From: Pterois miles
Lineage: Eukaryota; Chordata; Actinopteri; Perciformes; Scorpaenidae
DNA length: 64,000 nucleotides
Direction of reading: 5' to 3'
Assembly (NCBI GenBank): GCA_947000775.1
Contig: CAMQGK010000171.1
Coordinates: forward strand, 2,493,001-2,557,000
A program made the translations under genes and the position numbers. The first letter of the stretch is position 1, and each line of letters opens with the position of its first letter. Under the pieces are notes generated by a model that saw only the letters and a list, made by a program, of their open reading frames with translations, did not search any database and had not been told where the DNA came from. Below are positions 1 through 11,542 of the stretch, in pieces.

Positions 1-193
1 AGCATGGACATCTCAACGTTTTGGCCTCGGACCGGTTTGGGCTGGCGAGGGGCAGGAGGTCTGGGCGACTTCTGGTTGTTGCGGCACACGCAGATAAAGA
101 AGAAGAGCAAGGCAATGGCCAACGGGATCGCCACACTAGGAACCAGGATGTACAAGATCTCCATGTTGCTGCCTCCCGACTTGTCTTTATGGT
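1..193 (-). CDS. ror1: ror1 exon: transmembrane and juxtamembrane segment (partial, runs off the left edge)
   Basis: This exon encodes the end of the extracellular stalk, the single membrane-spanning helix and the start of the cytoplasmic part of ROR1, a Wnt5a-binding receptor pseudokinase of the plasma membrane. An acceptor (CTACAG) precedes position 193. The first two bases, AC, complete a GAC codon begun by the last base of the kringle exon. After a short polar stalk (HKDKSGGSN) comes a helix of about 26 residues starting MEILYILVPSVAIPLAIALL and ending ICVC, followed by the basic stop-transfer RNNQK. Downstream are a proline-rich stretch and VRGQNVEMSML. The helix matches ROR1; ROR2 has MGILYILVPSIAIPL there. 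The frame is open to base 1, so the exon continues outside the window toward the kinase-domain exons. Confidence 0.95.
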
Positions 194-764
194 CTGTAGG
201 AAGGGATAGAGAGAGGAATAATATCAGATATATAGTGCATTATATGACTGGGAAATACAATGTGATAAAGAGGAATACTAGAGTCAGCTGTAATTGTTTG
301 AGGAAAATTAAGATGCAACAATTTTGATAATCATTTTTCTTCTGAATACAAAACAAGAAATATAGGTCATTGGCTTTAAGAAATATTTTTTCACTATTTT
401 CTGACATTTTATTGACCAAACAATTTCAACAATTAATTGCCAAAATAATTATTATTTGCAGCCCTATGGCATATTGCTAATAATGTTGCCATTACCTTGC
501 ATTTTTATAGAAAGATCATTTAAAAAAAAGGAAGAAATTGTGGTGAATGAAAAAGAAAGTTAGAAGAATAAACAATAGCTGCTTTACTACAAACAATAAA
601 AGTCTTTCTTTACATTTCCTTAGCGTTAATTACCACCAGATACTGTATCAATACACTCTGGAGATTGTGCATAATGGGACATTCAGACAGCAAATGTGTT
701 CCACTACAGCATTACACACAATAAATCTCATTAGTATAGATTTAAACATATTGTAGTGTCTTAC
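194..764 (-). other. ror1 intron between the kringle and transmembrane exons
   Basis: This 571-bp intron has the donor GTAAGA at its upper end and the acceptor CTACAG at its lower end. It is AT-rich. Positions about 325-466 hold a decayed fragment of the MITE family seen complete at 52276-52656: the sequence ends GCAGCCCT with the usual TAATTG/ATTATT-rich terminal block. No other feature is recognised. Confidence 0.8.
325..466 (-). repeat. Fragment of a teleost MITE (GCAGCCCT-ended family)
   Basis: The terminal block (TTTTCTGACATTTTATTGAC, then CAACAATTAATTGCC, then GCAGCCCT) is the reverse complement of the start of the element at 52276-52656. Only one end is present and the rest has decayed, so this is a relic copy. 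Confidence 0.6.
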
Positions 765-1010
765 CACAGACGGGTATGTCACAGAGCTCCATGCGGACCC
801 CCTCATCCAGCGTGAAGCACCAGGGGGCCTCCAGTTTGTTCCCAGGGTTGCGGCAGTATGAGTGTCCTCCGTTGAGCTCCGGGTAGCGGACGGCCAGGTA
901 GGTGTGGCTGTGGGGATACTGGGAGTTCCACGGCTGACACTGACGGCCCGACTTCGTCATGCTGACCGTCCCTCGGTAGTCAGCCCCGCTGTTGTTGTAA
1001 CACTTGTGAT
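765..1010 (-). CDS. ror1: ror1 exon: kringle domain
   Basis: This 246-nt exon encodes the complete extracellular kringle domain, the membrane-proximal disulfide module characteristic of ROR receptors. The acceptor CCTTCAG lies just above 1010. The exon starts AT, completing an Asn codon, and then reads HKCYNNSGADYRGTVSMTKS. All six kringle cysteines are visible in the expected order: HKC, RQC, SYC, PWC, ELC and PVC. The typical GRQCQPWNSQYPH, ELNGGHSYCRNP and APWCFT motifs are also present. There is a sequon-like NNS after the first cysteine. The donor GTG/GTAAGA ends the exon after one base of a codon, matching the next exon. Sequence is closer to ROR1 than ROR2, as with SGRQCQPWNSQYP. A chance open frame continues into the intron and should not be taken as coding. 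Confidence 0.97.
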
Positions 1011-1948
1011 CTGAAGGAGAGGGCGGCGTTGTTGTGTGTTATGTTGAGTAGTATTCTCATATTATTTGGCTCACATCATCACTTTTCTTCTTTCTTTTAG
1101 GTGGCTGGTAGTGGACAGGGTTTACCCAGGTGTATTAAGTATTTGTTGGACTGCTGGTGGAAGGACAGAGAACTTTTACGCTGACTACCTACAGATTTGT
1201 GTCCTTTTTTCACCAACTACAAACAACAAAACTTGACAAACACCATTTGGCCGCCGGTGGGCCCTGTGATCGCCAAGCCCACATCACAATGCAACAAACC
1301 ACAGCGTAACACAAATCTTTTTTAGGTGTCCTATCTTCCAGGCAGTCAGGGGTTTTTATTCATCTAGGTAACCTATTCCAAAAATCTTTAAAATTTCTGG
1401 CAGTATAATGGTTGTCGTTCTGCAGTCAACTAAATGTAAACAGAAATAAGTATATTGAAAGTCAGATTTCTTCTGAGCAACAATAAGTTAATAAATCAAT
1501 TGTTTCATTTTTGATAATCAATTAATTGTTTGAGTCATTTTTCAAGCAGAAAAGCCAAACAATAGCTGGTGGATTTGCTGCATTTCTTCATCATAGATGA
1601 TAGTAAATTAAATCTCTTTGGATTTTGGACAGTTTGTTGGACAAAACAAGCAATTTGAAGGCATCACTCTAGGCTCTGGGAAGTTGTGAGAGATGTGTTT
1701 TTCACTTCACTTTTGGACATTTCATAGACTGCATGACTATTAAATAAAAGAAAAAATATCTGCAGATTAATCGACAATGAAAATAATCAGTTGCCAATTA
1801 AGTTGGTTCTGATATCGGAGCGTTCTTGTACTCACCAATAAGCAGAGTTTTCTAAACAGTTCCTGTTAGCAGTTACAATATATTTTATAATAATGAGCTC
1901 TATCAGCAGAAATAATAAAGGAAGCCATGCAATCAGCAGGTGTCTTAC
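1011..1948 (-). other. ror1 intron between the second Frizzled exon and the kringle exon
   Basis: This 938-bp intron has donor AGA/GTAAGA and acceptor CCTTCAG. Positions about 1475-1800 hold a MITE copy. The remaining sequence shows nothing recognisable. Confidence 0.8.
1475..1800 (-). mobile_element. Non-autonomous DNA transposon (MITE), GCAACTGATTATTTTCATTG family
   Basis: On the minus strand it begins near GGCAACTGATTATTTTCATT and GTCGATTAATCTG, and passes through a TTGTTTTGTCCAACAAACTG core. It ends in a block with ATGACTCAAACAATTAATTG. The order and motifs match the copy at 52276-52656, though divergence is considerable. It is non-coding. Assignment to hAT is from general knowledge of fish repeats and is not proven here. 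Confidence 0.65.
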
Positions 1949-2266
1949 TCTTGTTTATGGGCTCGGCCATGGGGATGCCGATCCTCAGACAGTTGGCGGC
2001 CTCGGGGCTGTCGAAGGCGGCCAGATCCTCGCAGTTTGGCAGCTTCAGTCTCTTCAGGATGATGGGGTTTGAGCGGGCGATGATGTACTCTGTTTTACAC
2101 AAGTCGTTCTCCAGGATCTCACACTCGTCCTTACACAGGTCCCGCGGTTTGTCGGTTCCAGAGCTGCGGTCGCATGTCGGGAAGGCAAAGTGGCAGAGAG
2201 AAGGAATGGCGAACTGGGAGCAGCGATCGGACAAATGGTTGGATGTCCCGATCATGGTGAAGGCCG
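1949..2266 (-). CDS. ror1: ror1 exon: main part of the Frizzled-like cysteine-rich domain
   Basis: This 318-nt exon encodes most of the Frizzled-type cysteine-rich domain, the Wnt5a-binding module of ROR receptors. The acceptor CTTCCAG is followed by CG GCC TTC, which continues the ITAAFTMIGTS motif from the preceding exon. Eight of the ten CRD cysteines are here: DRC, SLC, PTC, DLC, DEC, DLC, PNC and ANC. Diagnostic stretches are SQFAIPSLCHFAFPTC, KPRDLCKDECEILE and SPEAANCLRIGIPM. The exon ends AAC AAG A with donor GTAAGA, giving PINKN across the junction, a ROR1-like feature. An open frame on the opposite strand covering the same bases is a shadow. Assignment to ROR1 is firm, but a teleost duplicate cannot be excluded. 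Confidence 0.97.
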
Positions 2267-4174
2267 CTGGAAGGAGGGGAGGCAAAAGTAGTTGGAGAAT
2301 AAGCAACACAGTCTGGCAGTCATCTATAAGTTTAGCATCTACAGTATATTAAAATTTTAGTTGTTTTTTTTTAAGAGATAAGAGACTGAATAAAAGTTAT
2401 TTCATGTATTGTGTAAGACACAAAAAAGACAAGGAGGTTAAAAGAAACCCTGTGCTCACATTGCTACGAACTCTTGAGCATCTAAACACATGAAGGATCA
2501 AAGAGGGAGACTGACAGAGAAAACTGCAGCTGGAGATGTATGATTCATAGTCATACTGTCCGGTTATTGCAAACATATGCTTTTCTGCGGTTGTGATTAT
2601 CAGTAAAGCAGCTCAGCGGGAGGGCGGAGGAGAAGACAAGCGATTAAAAAGTGGATAACTAAAGCTGGCAGTTATCCAAACACTCTTACAGCACATGTTG
2701 CTTGAATAAAGTGAAGATCAGTGAAAGTGATATTAAATTCAAAGATGGTGAATAACTACCGAATGTTGATGTTCTGTGTCTGAAATGTGATGATTTACAG
2801 TCCTACTGTAGGCTCATTATGAACCTGTGGCATCATAAATCATAATTATCACTCGTCCTTGATGTTTCAGATTAGAGTTCAGGGCCCCTTTGTCCCTGAA
2901 CTGACAGCTGCATGGATGTAATCAATAACACCCATTAAACTGACCTCTGAGGACACAAAGACACAAAACAAAAACACAGAGACACAGACAGGTATGAAAC
3001 AGTATGTGGGCCATTTTGGCTCCATACAGAGCGGTGACTGACCCCGGACTTCCTTTGAATGCTGCTGTTTCCCTCCTACAGTATACAGTTTCAATTAATG
3101 TTCACCTTCTTAACAGCCCTCATTCACAGGAGGTTTTCATGTGATTCAGTGTATGCAGAGAAGGCAGCTCTATCAGCCCTGGTTGCTGAAGACATGGGAG
3201 CAGCTAAATGATGCTAAACTAGTGAACTCCCTGGATGAAAGCAGGCTGTCAGCTTTTTCCTGTCAGACACAAAATGCCTGAGAGGGAACGACTAGTTTGT
3301 TCATAAAAACAATAAGGCTTTGCTGATCTGGAAACATTCAATGCAGGTGCACATATTTGTAAATGAATGTGTAGATCTAATTTCAGAAAAAGCACATTTA
3401 GTTTGAAATCGCACAAGAAACTGAGAGAAACAAAAGTGCTTCAGAAGAACATGTAGTGAATGAATGAATGAATGCCGTCTAATGTACAAGTAGAGTATAT
3501 TTAGACCTTCTATGAGATTCTTCAGAATCAGCAAAATTGATTTTTTTGCCTCTTCCAAGCTGACTTTGCTGTCTTTCAGAGGCTGTAGCAGGCTTACATT
3601 TTAAAGCCAAAGTGAAGGTACAGATATCATATGAAAATAGATAACCTAAGGAATCTATTGGTAACAACCTTGTCTTGCTAGAGGCTAAATAACGCTCTGA
3701 AGTTAGCCTAAATGACATTGACATTTTTAAAGGGGTGCCTTGAGCTCTGACCTCAATATATGTGAATGAAAATGGGTTCTATGGGTACCTACCAGTCTCC
3801 TCTTTACAGCCCACTTTATGAAAATCACATGTAGTTTGGAGTAAAAACCGTGCAGTTTTAATGGGTCATTTTCACCTATTCTAAATTGTTTCTGTACAGT
3901 AGGGTCCTTAAACAGTGTTGGAATTACATAAATTAGGTATCACCGTAAGGCTTAGACTCATGCGGATCCAGTGGGCCCAACTGTATTCATGTGTGATGAC
4001 GGTAGTCCCCATAGTAGCCCTGTCACTGTAGTGAGATCACTTCAATATGACATATACTGTTGACCTGCTATCTCCCCCTAAAGACCCCCATACCACCCTA
4101 AAAACAGACCAAAATGGGTCTATGGTAAGAATGGATGGAGTGGAAAAGGTTAATAAGAGACACCTGTTTCTCAC
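2267..4174 (-). other. ror1 intron between the two Frizzled exons
   Basis: This 1908-bp intron has donor ACAG/GTGAGA and acceptor CTTCCAG. Most of it is AT-rich single-copy-looking sequence with no recognisable gene. Positions about 3715-3850 resemble the middle of the AGGGCTGTCA transposon family (CTGACCTCAATATATGTGAA, then GGGTACC and CTTTACAG), so they are a decayed internal fragment of it. Confidence 0.7.
3715..3850 (+). repeat. Internal fragment of the AGGGCTGTCA DNA-transposon family
   Basis: The succession AAAGGGGTGCCTTGAGCTC, CTGACCTCAATATATGTGAA, TTCTATGGGTACC, CTCTTTACAG and AATCACATGTAGTTTGG parallels positions about 45520-45620 and 63665-63785. No termini are present. Confidence 0.6.
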
Positions 4175-4302
4175 CTGTGATCTGGGTCTCGATCTCGCCC
4201 TGCATCTGAAACGAGTCGACGAAGATGCTGCGGTTGCCGATGAAGCGGGCGCAGGCTATGCCTCTGTATGGCTGGCAGAATCCCTCTTCATCAAAATCCT
4301 CC
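4175..4302 (-). CDS. ror1: ror1 exon: start of the Frizzled-like cysteine-rich domain
   Basis: This 128-nt exon encodes the acidic linker and the first part of the Frizzled-type domain. The acceptor TGTCTCAG precedes a single G, which completes the Thr codon (AC+G) left open by the microexon at 28633-28666, and the frame then reads EDFDEEGFCQPYRGIACARF. This ROR signature carries the first two CRD cysteines. It continues FIGNRSIFVDSFQMQGEIET and QIT, with a sequon at NRS. The donor ACAG/GTGAGA leaves one base that joins CG of the next exon to make Ala. The acidic FDEEGFCQPYRG matches both ROR1 and ROR2; the neighbouring exons decide for ROR1. The intron upstream is 24.3 kb long. Confidence 0.96.
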
Positions 4303-4614
4303 CTGAGACACACAGAGAGACAGAGGAGACAGTGTGTGTCAATTTAAAGACTGTTTAGAGATATCTGAACACATTCAGTATGTCTGGCAGAGCAAGACGA
4401 CTTCTACAGGCAAGAGTTGCAGATGCACAAATGTGCTGCAATACATGTAACTTCCACTAGATGACAGTCTATGTTTGACTATTACACAAAACCAGCTGAG
4501 CTGTACTTCAGTCGGAGGCAAAGGCTGTTTCTTGTTGCTGGTCTTAAACCAAGAAAGAGGTCCCCTTTTGCTTGGCTGAAGATAAATCACACTGAAGTCA
4601 AAGAGAGAGATCTG

Positions 4615-4616
<2 letters not shown>

Positions 4617-4681
<65 letters not shown>
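4617..4681 (+). repeat. (AC)n microsatellite
   Basis: About 32 uninterrupted AC units. Both strands give long but meaningless open frames of Thr-His or Cys-Val repeats. Confidence 0.97.
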
Positions 4682-5019
4682 AATTCACAGCACAGATGTA
4701 AACCGCATTAGGAATTAATGTTTGGCTGTTTGACTTTATTCCTGTTTATGGCAGAGAGATGTCATCATGATCCCTAATCTGAAACACATGCAGAAAGGGG
4801 GTGGAGGTATGGGGGTTGGTGGTGGTAGTGGTGGTGGTGGTGGTTAATCATCTTTTCACAACGTTTACTTCTGTTGGTGACCCTTGATTTGTTGACCCTT
4901 TTCTATATTTTTTATTTCTATAGTCTTGCCCCCCTTTTCCAGTCATTTATCTCCCTCCCTCTTTCTTGTTCTGCCTTCAATCTCTCACCTCTCTCATTCC
5001 ATACACTCACTCATACGTT

Positions 5020-5020
<1 letters not shown>

Positions 5021-5082
<62 letters not shown>
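5021..5082 (+). repeat. (CA)n microsatellite
   Basis: About 31 uninterrupted CA units following a pyrimidine-rich stretch. Confidence 0.97.
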
Positions 5083-5085
<3 letters not shown>

Positions 5086-6912
5086 CACATGCTGACTAGC
5101 AGGCGATTCGCTCAGTGTGAGATCACAGTGTCATGTGCTTTGAATTGTGCCATATGGGGACTCTAAGACCAGGCATAACCGCAATATATAGGGGAGTGCA
5201 TGATGCCACTGTGCATAAAACCAGGCACACAAGAAACATATTGTAGCTATTGGCTGATTGAAAGAACATCTTCATGCTTCAGACACTACTGCCCAAGTCA
5301 TGGCAAACACAAGCACTATATTTGCTCCTGACCAGACGGTCAAACTTTACTTAAAGGGAGAGTTTGGGTGTCTTGAAGTGGGGTTGTATGGGTTTCTTAT
5401 TAATAGTCAGTGTATTAGCACGGCCCCAGTTTGGAAAAGCAGACAGGTTACCGCAGGAAGCAAAGCAATGCACTGCTGTGGATGGATCCGGCAGCAAAAT
5501 GTATTTTAGACACCTAAAAGAAAGGCTCACCTAAAAAAATCTCTTTAAATGTACTCTATATTAAGAATATTTATACCTAATATTCATATCCATGCCGTGA
5601 GACAGCTATACTGTCTATATTTCCGACGGGGAACTGAAGCAGTAATTTTACCTCATAAAACACAGGAGTTGCTGGTTTACCACTGCCTTGATTGGTTAGT
5701 TTATTTGCGCTATTGTGTGATGTTGGTTAGTTTGGATTCACCAAAGCCACACAACAGCACAGCTGTAGACCAGTAACTTCAGTGTTCTGCAAGGTCAAAT
5801 TACAGCTTTTCTCAATGAAGTCTGGTGGCTTTGGCGAGAGCATAATAGCAACGTAAAATAGTAAGTGAAAATAATCTTAATATAGTGTACACTTAAACTT
5901 ATATTGATGTTTTTGGGTAGGCTGTTGTTTTAGATGGTTAAAATACGATTTGCTGCCGGCCTCGTCCACTGCAGTACATTGCTTTGCTCCTGTTTAGGCA
6001 GTATTTGTGATAACACAAATACACACACATACAATCACCCACATCAGATCTCCAACGTAGTCTGCTACTTCAAGTTAATTTCATGAAAACACGCAGCATC
6101 AAACACTTTGTGTTTAACTGTTAAATGGAGGCTTTTGAGGATTAACGTTTCATTATCATCCAACCATGCCTGCTGCCTTTGTTGATCAGAGTCAGGTAGT
6201 TTACAAGGGGCGTACCAGCGCGCGGATTACACTAATTACGCTGCAAACTCTAAACTGCTCTTAAAGGTTTTAAAGACGCAACTGAAAACAAGACAAATAC
6301 ACAAAACAGCCTTCGTAATACTAAAAGTGAGTAATAAGTGGTGGTGTGAGTACAGGGTCAGTAGGTTTCCTCTCTCCAAGGAGTGTTAAATGACGGAAAG
6401 GCCAAGGTCAGCTCTCTCCCTCTATGCCCGTCTGTACAGATCTAAATGGGCTTTCCAGACATAGACACACACATGCACGTACATACACAGAACTATAGAG
6501 CAGCGGTCTGGATACTGCCGATTCCATGGAGCTATGGCAACATTACATTTACAGCTTAATACAGGTTTAAGCAGATTTTGTTCTTGGAATATGTAATTTC
6601 CTACTAAAATGTGGAAATCGGTAATAATGAGTTCATGTTGCGGTGCGCCTGCAGACGGCTTAGCACCCCTTCATCAAGCCACAAACTAACAAACTGCTAC
6701 ATCTTCAGATATTTTCCTTTTGGCCAAGAGCTTCATCTCTTTAGGTGAAAATCACATCTGGCATTGAAGCTGTAAGAGGAGAGTCTTGTTATAAAAATGC
6801 CGCCACTGTGAAAACTGGTTGAATGATTTGAGGGATTGATGATTGATTGTTGGGCTGCAGCCGTTCTGAATGTAATGAAGCAGAATAAGAAAAGGCAGTT
6901 CAGAGCATGTGA

Positions 6913-6917
<5 letters not shown>

Positions 6918-6965
<48 letters not shown>
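6918..6965 (+). repeat. (AC)n microsatellite
   Basis: About 24 AC units with no interruption. Confidence 0.95.
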
Positions 6966-6967
<2 letters not shown>

Positions 6968-8194
6968 ATAGAAAGTGAGGGCTGGAGTGTGTCCAGGCAG
7001 CCGAGAGGTTAGTTTGGTTGTGCGTCACAGAGGACGGTGGACACACACATCCACACTAACATCGAGCCACACACAGACAAGTAAATGACAAGGGAGAGCA
7101 GACGATCCGCCACAATGCAGCCGGATCCCCGCAGGCAAATTACAACTCTGGCCAGTCAGAACGGCCTCAACCGAACCAGCTCAGCCCAAATCCCAAATCT
7201 CCCCTCGCTGTTTTCTGTATTCTAATTTCTTTCTCTCAAATCGGCTTGGATTGAGAGCTGCGTTTCAGAGGCATATTAAAGTGTCTGCATCCTGTCCAGT
7301 GCAGCAGAAATGACTTGTGTCCAAAGACAGAAATGGGAAGCCACATCTGCAATAAGCTAATCGCTGTGAGACATCTGAGGTTTTCAGAAAATCTTTCCAG
7401 AGTTTTGTTTTTTGTGTATCCATTTGTTTCCCTGTGTGTGTCTGTGTCTGTAAGCTATCCCAGGCCGGGAGAGCCAAGTGCGGTTGCTATTTGTGTAAAC
7501 AGTGGATGGCTGTTCAGGCCTTTTATTTTACACACCAACGCCACGGGTCCTCTGTGTAATGTTTTATAATAGTTAATTACAAGGAGAGGTTTTTCCCTCT
7601 GAGACCCGATATATAATCCAGATCTAAACAGAAAGGCGAGCCTCGCCACAGAACCTAAACAAGGTATTGAGGACACTGATTCATTGTCCAATTACACTTT
7701 TTTCCAACCTCATTATTTATTCAGGGAAGCGCATGCTAAGCATCCGTGCTCTTTTTTCCAGCACCGCCCTGATTCATATGGTTGCATACATTCACACCTG
7801 GGTGGTGTCAGTGCAGTAAGAGAGACCGACTGCAGCTCCAGTGCTGGAGACACTTTCAATGCCAGCTGCTTTGGAAGAGATGAAAGAGAAAGCAAACTGG
7901 CAGAAAAAGTTAAATATAAATGGTTTAATGTGAAGCGTTAAAAACTCCAGTCTTCCTGATTTGATTACTTGAAAGAGAGTAAGAAAGACAAATTTGGCCA
8001 CATTTTTAAAGTGCCAACATCTATCCGACCAGAGACGCACATAAATAGAAGATCTATAAAAACGTCCCTTTGACTCATGTGGGTGTTGATAGAGAACAGT
8101 AAAAGGTCTGGATTAGTCCAAAGATCATAAAAACTAGATGATATAAAAATGAGAAACTTAGCCAGTAAAAAAGTTAAATTTGCAATCTGCAAGG

Positions 8195-8898
8195 CACCAA
8201 CAGTATGCAGCATATGAGTATGAGCTATAAACCTCAAACTCCAAAATATCCCGACTATGGGAGCTGTCATCTTGAGATTTTGACATCATTTGCAGCCAGA
8301 TTCTGTGCAGTCATGATTGGGGTGCTGGAGCCGTGTTTTCAGGGTCCCACCCACTCACCCATCCGAGCCAATCATGAGCCGAGCACGGCTGCAGCTTGTT
8401 AGCATAAGTCACTTGCTGCTACGTTAGCACCACGGTAGCTTTGGCTAGAAAGACACAACTAACTAATCGCTCTATAACTACATTTATGATCAAATTGACA
8501 CATGTTGTATTACACAGACGGGTGACAGTTAAGGAAAGTTATCTCCTCTGTCATACAATTCCCGAACCTCTGGTTGCACTGCTTTGCTCAGAGCAGCTGT
8601 CAATCATGACATCTTACCCCCTTTTTATAGCATCAAATAACTAATTAAAGCCAAACTTACCAGAAAAATGAACAGTTGAGCATACATCAGTGTGATAACA
8701 ACTACGTAAATGACGGAAACTATCTTTGGGAAAAATATATTTGACTTGTACTTTGACTTTTTACTTGAACCCATCCACCAACACGGAGAAAGCGGGATTA
8801 ATGACCTATACTGGATCACCACCAGGAGGCGATCAAGATGTTCTGGCTTCACTTTCAGGGAGCCGTTGTCCATCTTTATATACAGTATAGTCTATGGT
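8195..8898 (+). mobile_element. Teleost non-autonomous DNA repeat (ends in CCATCTTTATATACAGT)
   Basis: The stretch carries the order of segments I recognise from a common fish repeat: ACTCCAAAATATCCCGAC, then CCAATCATGAGCCGAGCACG, ATCATGACATCTTACCCC, CCATCCACCAACACGG, then AAGATGTTCTGGCTTCAC and CCATCTTTATATACAGTA. It has no coding capacity. Boundaries are approximate, and the superfamily is not shown by the sequence because no clean terminal repeats or duplicated target were identified. Confidence 0.65.
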
Positions 8899-9568
8899 AT
8901 AGACATAAACAGAGACACATAAACACACATCCACTGGCCTCTGAGACGAGAGCTGTAAGGTCTGAGGAGGACTGTTGACAAATGTATAATTTACAGGAAA
9001 GGGAGACTTTTGAGGGAAAGTTGAGGAGGATGAATGTGAAGCCCACAAAAATGGATGATTCATTCAGAGCTGATTTCAGGCTTAATCATCCTCAAAAAGA
9101 GGCTCAATTTGGCACTAAAGACAAAAGGACTGGATTCCTTTAAAACCTGCAATCGATCAAACGACAAGCCTATCCTTTCTCACTATCTTTGCAGGAACTG
9201 TCAACACTCCACCTCCAACCTCCCCTCCACCTCCTTCTCAACATGAGGCTCTCTCCTGCAAATACGACACTATCAACCGACTGCAGCGAGGAAACACATG
9301 ATCACTTATAAATCAATAAATGAAAAGTACAATGAGAATGCACTATGCCAAAGCATCAGCTTCTTGATGATGCATTTGTTAATGCCATTGCAAAGCACCC
9401 ACACTTCTTTTCGTAGTTTCATTGTCAGTGTATGATCTATCAAAACCTTATTTTATTATCTGAAAGATGCAAAAGATATAGGGTAATTGAGTTCATGGCA
9501 TTAAAAATAAATTTCTGTATTTGCAGTTTAGACTTTTGAGCATGAAGAAAAACAACTAATCGCAATTA
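8899..9568 (-). other. Intronic stretch without recognised features
   Basis: AT-rich intron sequence. I see no exon, RNA gene or defined repeat here. Confidence 0.5.
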
Positions 9569-10039
9569 AAGGTAAGATTGTCAATAGTTAATTGTGATTG
9601 AACGCAAATTAATCACACATTTTATAGCTATTCTAAATATACCTGAAAGGGAGATTTGTCAAGTATTTAATACTCTTAACAACATGGCGTGGGCAAATGT
9701 AAAAAAAAAAAAAAAAACAACATATGGTTTTTGCCCTTATGTCTGTATGTAAAGGGAATACTTCGTTCACATATCTTCAGGTCAGAGGTCAAAGGACCCC
9801 TTTGAAAATGGCCATGTCGGTTTTTCCCTGTCAAAATTTAGCATACAAGCTAGTATTACACAGACCAATGGATTCCTTAGGTTTGTAGTTTCATATGATG
9901 CCAGAATCTTCACTCTGGCTTTAAAACTGAGCCCTACACACTTAGAAATCACAAGTTGCGTTTATGCATTAAATAAATTAGTGGCGTTAAAACAAATTTA
10001 CATTAACGCATTGTTATCATGTTGACTTTGACAACCTTA
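9569..10039 (-). mobile_element. Decayed copy of the AGGGCTGTCA DNA-transposon family
   Basis: Read on the minus strand it starts AAGGTTGTCAAAGTCAAC and then reads AACGCATTAATG-type sequence. It continues through GTCCTTTGACCTCTGACCTG and AGTATTAAATACTTGAC, and ends in an AATTAACTATTGACAATCTT block. The same order is found at 45310-45949 and 63456-64000. Terminal bases have diverged (AACCTT rather than AGCCCT). A poly-A run of about 16 lies near 9700. Confidence 0.75.
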
Positions 10040-10722
10040 ATTCAAACTTTTTGCAATCTTCAAATGTCCCTTAAAATACCTTCCAAAATACCCTAAGAAG
10101 CATGGGACATTACTACTGTAGCTACATGCTCTGTTTACTCCAGAATAAACTAACTTCATTGTTGGGTCTATACTTTGCTTTATGTTTTGATTATGGAGCA
10201 AATCTTCAGGCCTTCTGTGTGTAAACTTCTCATCAAGATGCTGTGGGCTGGCATGACAGGTTTGTGTTGAGTTTTGGGGGGTTAAGGGGATGTGAAACTC
10301 AACGCTCTCTTTGTTGAAGGGGATATAGAAAGGATGGGAGTTGAGGCTGAGGAGGAGGCAAGGGGCGGATCCCGATGACATCTTAGATTTCAGGGTTTCG
10401 TTAGCAGGAGCTGCTGTGGGTGCTGAGTGAAGAGGAGATGAGCTGCCGGCAGCGTGAGGCCACAGCTGTTGGATCCTGATTGGGGATGCCCCCTCAGCTT
10501 GTGCTATATGTGTTGTTTCAACATACACATATGAAGTGTGGGGATTTTTGAAACAGCAATGAGCTGGGAGAGAATTCAGGGGATTTGAAGGGACTCTTCA
10601 ATTAGGAGGTGTGATTTTAAGGGGCCATGCCAGTGTTTTTGCAAGTTGCAAGTTTTACCTCCAAAACATTTATGGGTTCATATTTCCATATATTACAAAA
10701 GGAAATTAATGAAAAAAAAGAG

Positions 10723-10753
<31 letters not shown>

Positions 10754-11117
10754 AGTTTGCTTTTTTCCTTTTTTGTTCATTCATTTGCTTCTTGACTTCT
10801 GTCACATTTATTACTTTAATTTGAATTTTATGAAGTTATTTTATGAAGTTTATGAGTCTGCAAATAAAATAAATACAAAAATAAATAAAAAGATGTGTTA
10901 TTTTGTGAATTATATATATTCATTAATATTAATGAATTAATAAATGAATTCATATTTTATTAATGTTACAAGACATGTTTTATTATGTCTTTTAGGATGC
11001 CTTATTAACATCTGGCCAGGGTCAACAGATGTTAATAAGACATACTATAGAAGTGATGTAAAGGTCATGTGATGTGTAGTAACCACTGGTATAGCTCTTT
11101 AACAGCTCTTCTTTCTT
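10040..11117 (-). other. Intronic stretch with a TA repeat
   Basis: It contains a (TA)n run at about 10728-10753 and otherwise AT-rich sequence. The 163-codon open frame on the minus strand at 10037-10528 has no domain or conserved motif and overlaps a transposon end, so it is not called. Confidence 0.55.
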
Positions 11118-11223
11118 GGGGCGGCAGTAGTAGTCTGTAAGGACTTGGATTAGGACGCGGAGGTCACCGGTTCAAGTCCCCCATGGACCAAGACCAACTG
11201 GTTGCTGGAGAGGTGCCAGGTTA
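11118..11223 (+). mobile_element. tRNA-derived SINE, 5' half of an interrupted copy
   Basis: The head GGGGCGGCAGTAGTAGTCTG and the B-box-like GGTTCAAGTCCC are those of a tRNA-derived SINE. They are followed by CATGGACCAAGAC and GCTGGAGAGGTGCCAGG. The copy breaks off where an antisense SINE begins and resumes near 11543. Confidence 0.85.
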
Positions 11224-11529
11224 GAAGAAGAAGAAGAAGAAGATCAACCTTTATTAGTCCCGCGAGGGGAAATTCAATTTTTACACTCTGTTAGTTAACT
11301 TATACACGGTACATGCAGACCCGAAACACACACATGCATCAATGGAGAGATGTCAGAGCAGTTGGGGGTTTGGTGCCTTGCTCAGGGGCACCTCGGCAGT
11401 GCCCAAGCGGTAAACTGGCACCTCTTCAGCTACCAGTTCACACTCAGTTCTTGGTCCATGTCGGGACTTGAACCGGTGACCCTCCGGTTCCCAAGCCAAC
11501 TCCCTACAGACTGAGCTACTGCCACCCCT
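11224..11529 (-). mobile_element. tRNA-derived SINE inserted antisense into another SINE
   Basis: On the minus strand the copy begins GGGGTGGCAGTAGCTCAGTC and carries an A-box-like TAGCTCAGTCTGTAGG and the B-box-like GGTTCAAGTCCC. It ends with CGCGGGACTAATAAAGG and a (CTT)n tail. It is very similar to the copy at 40929-41255 but lacks about 31 bp present there (near 41056-41086). It sits inside the SINE whose halves lie at 11118-11223 and 11543-11741, so it is the younger insertion. Confidence 0.9.
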
Positions 11530-11542
11530 CTTGGGCACTGGG

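Larger units (their letters stand above)
4303..8194 (-). other. Large ror1 intron, 3' part: microsatellites and unrecognised sequence
   Basis: This is the acceptor-proximal section of the 24.3-kb intron. It contains three (CA)n microsatellites (annotated separately), a GGT-rich tract near 4805-4845 and otherwise unassigned sequence. Several short open frames here are translations of the repeats and carry no protein signature. Confidence 0.6.

Noticed and set aside
1927..2352. Plus-strand open frame of 141 codons
   Set aside because: It is the antisense shadow of the Frizzled-domain exon.
10037..10528. Minus-strand open frame of 163 codons
   Set aside because: No domain, no conserved motif and no splice context. 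It overlaps the end of a transposon copy and is most likely a chance frame in intron sequence.
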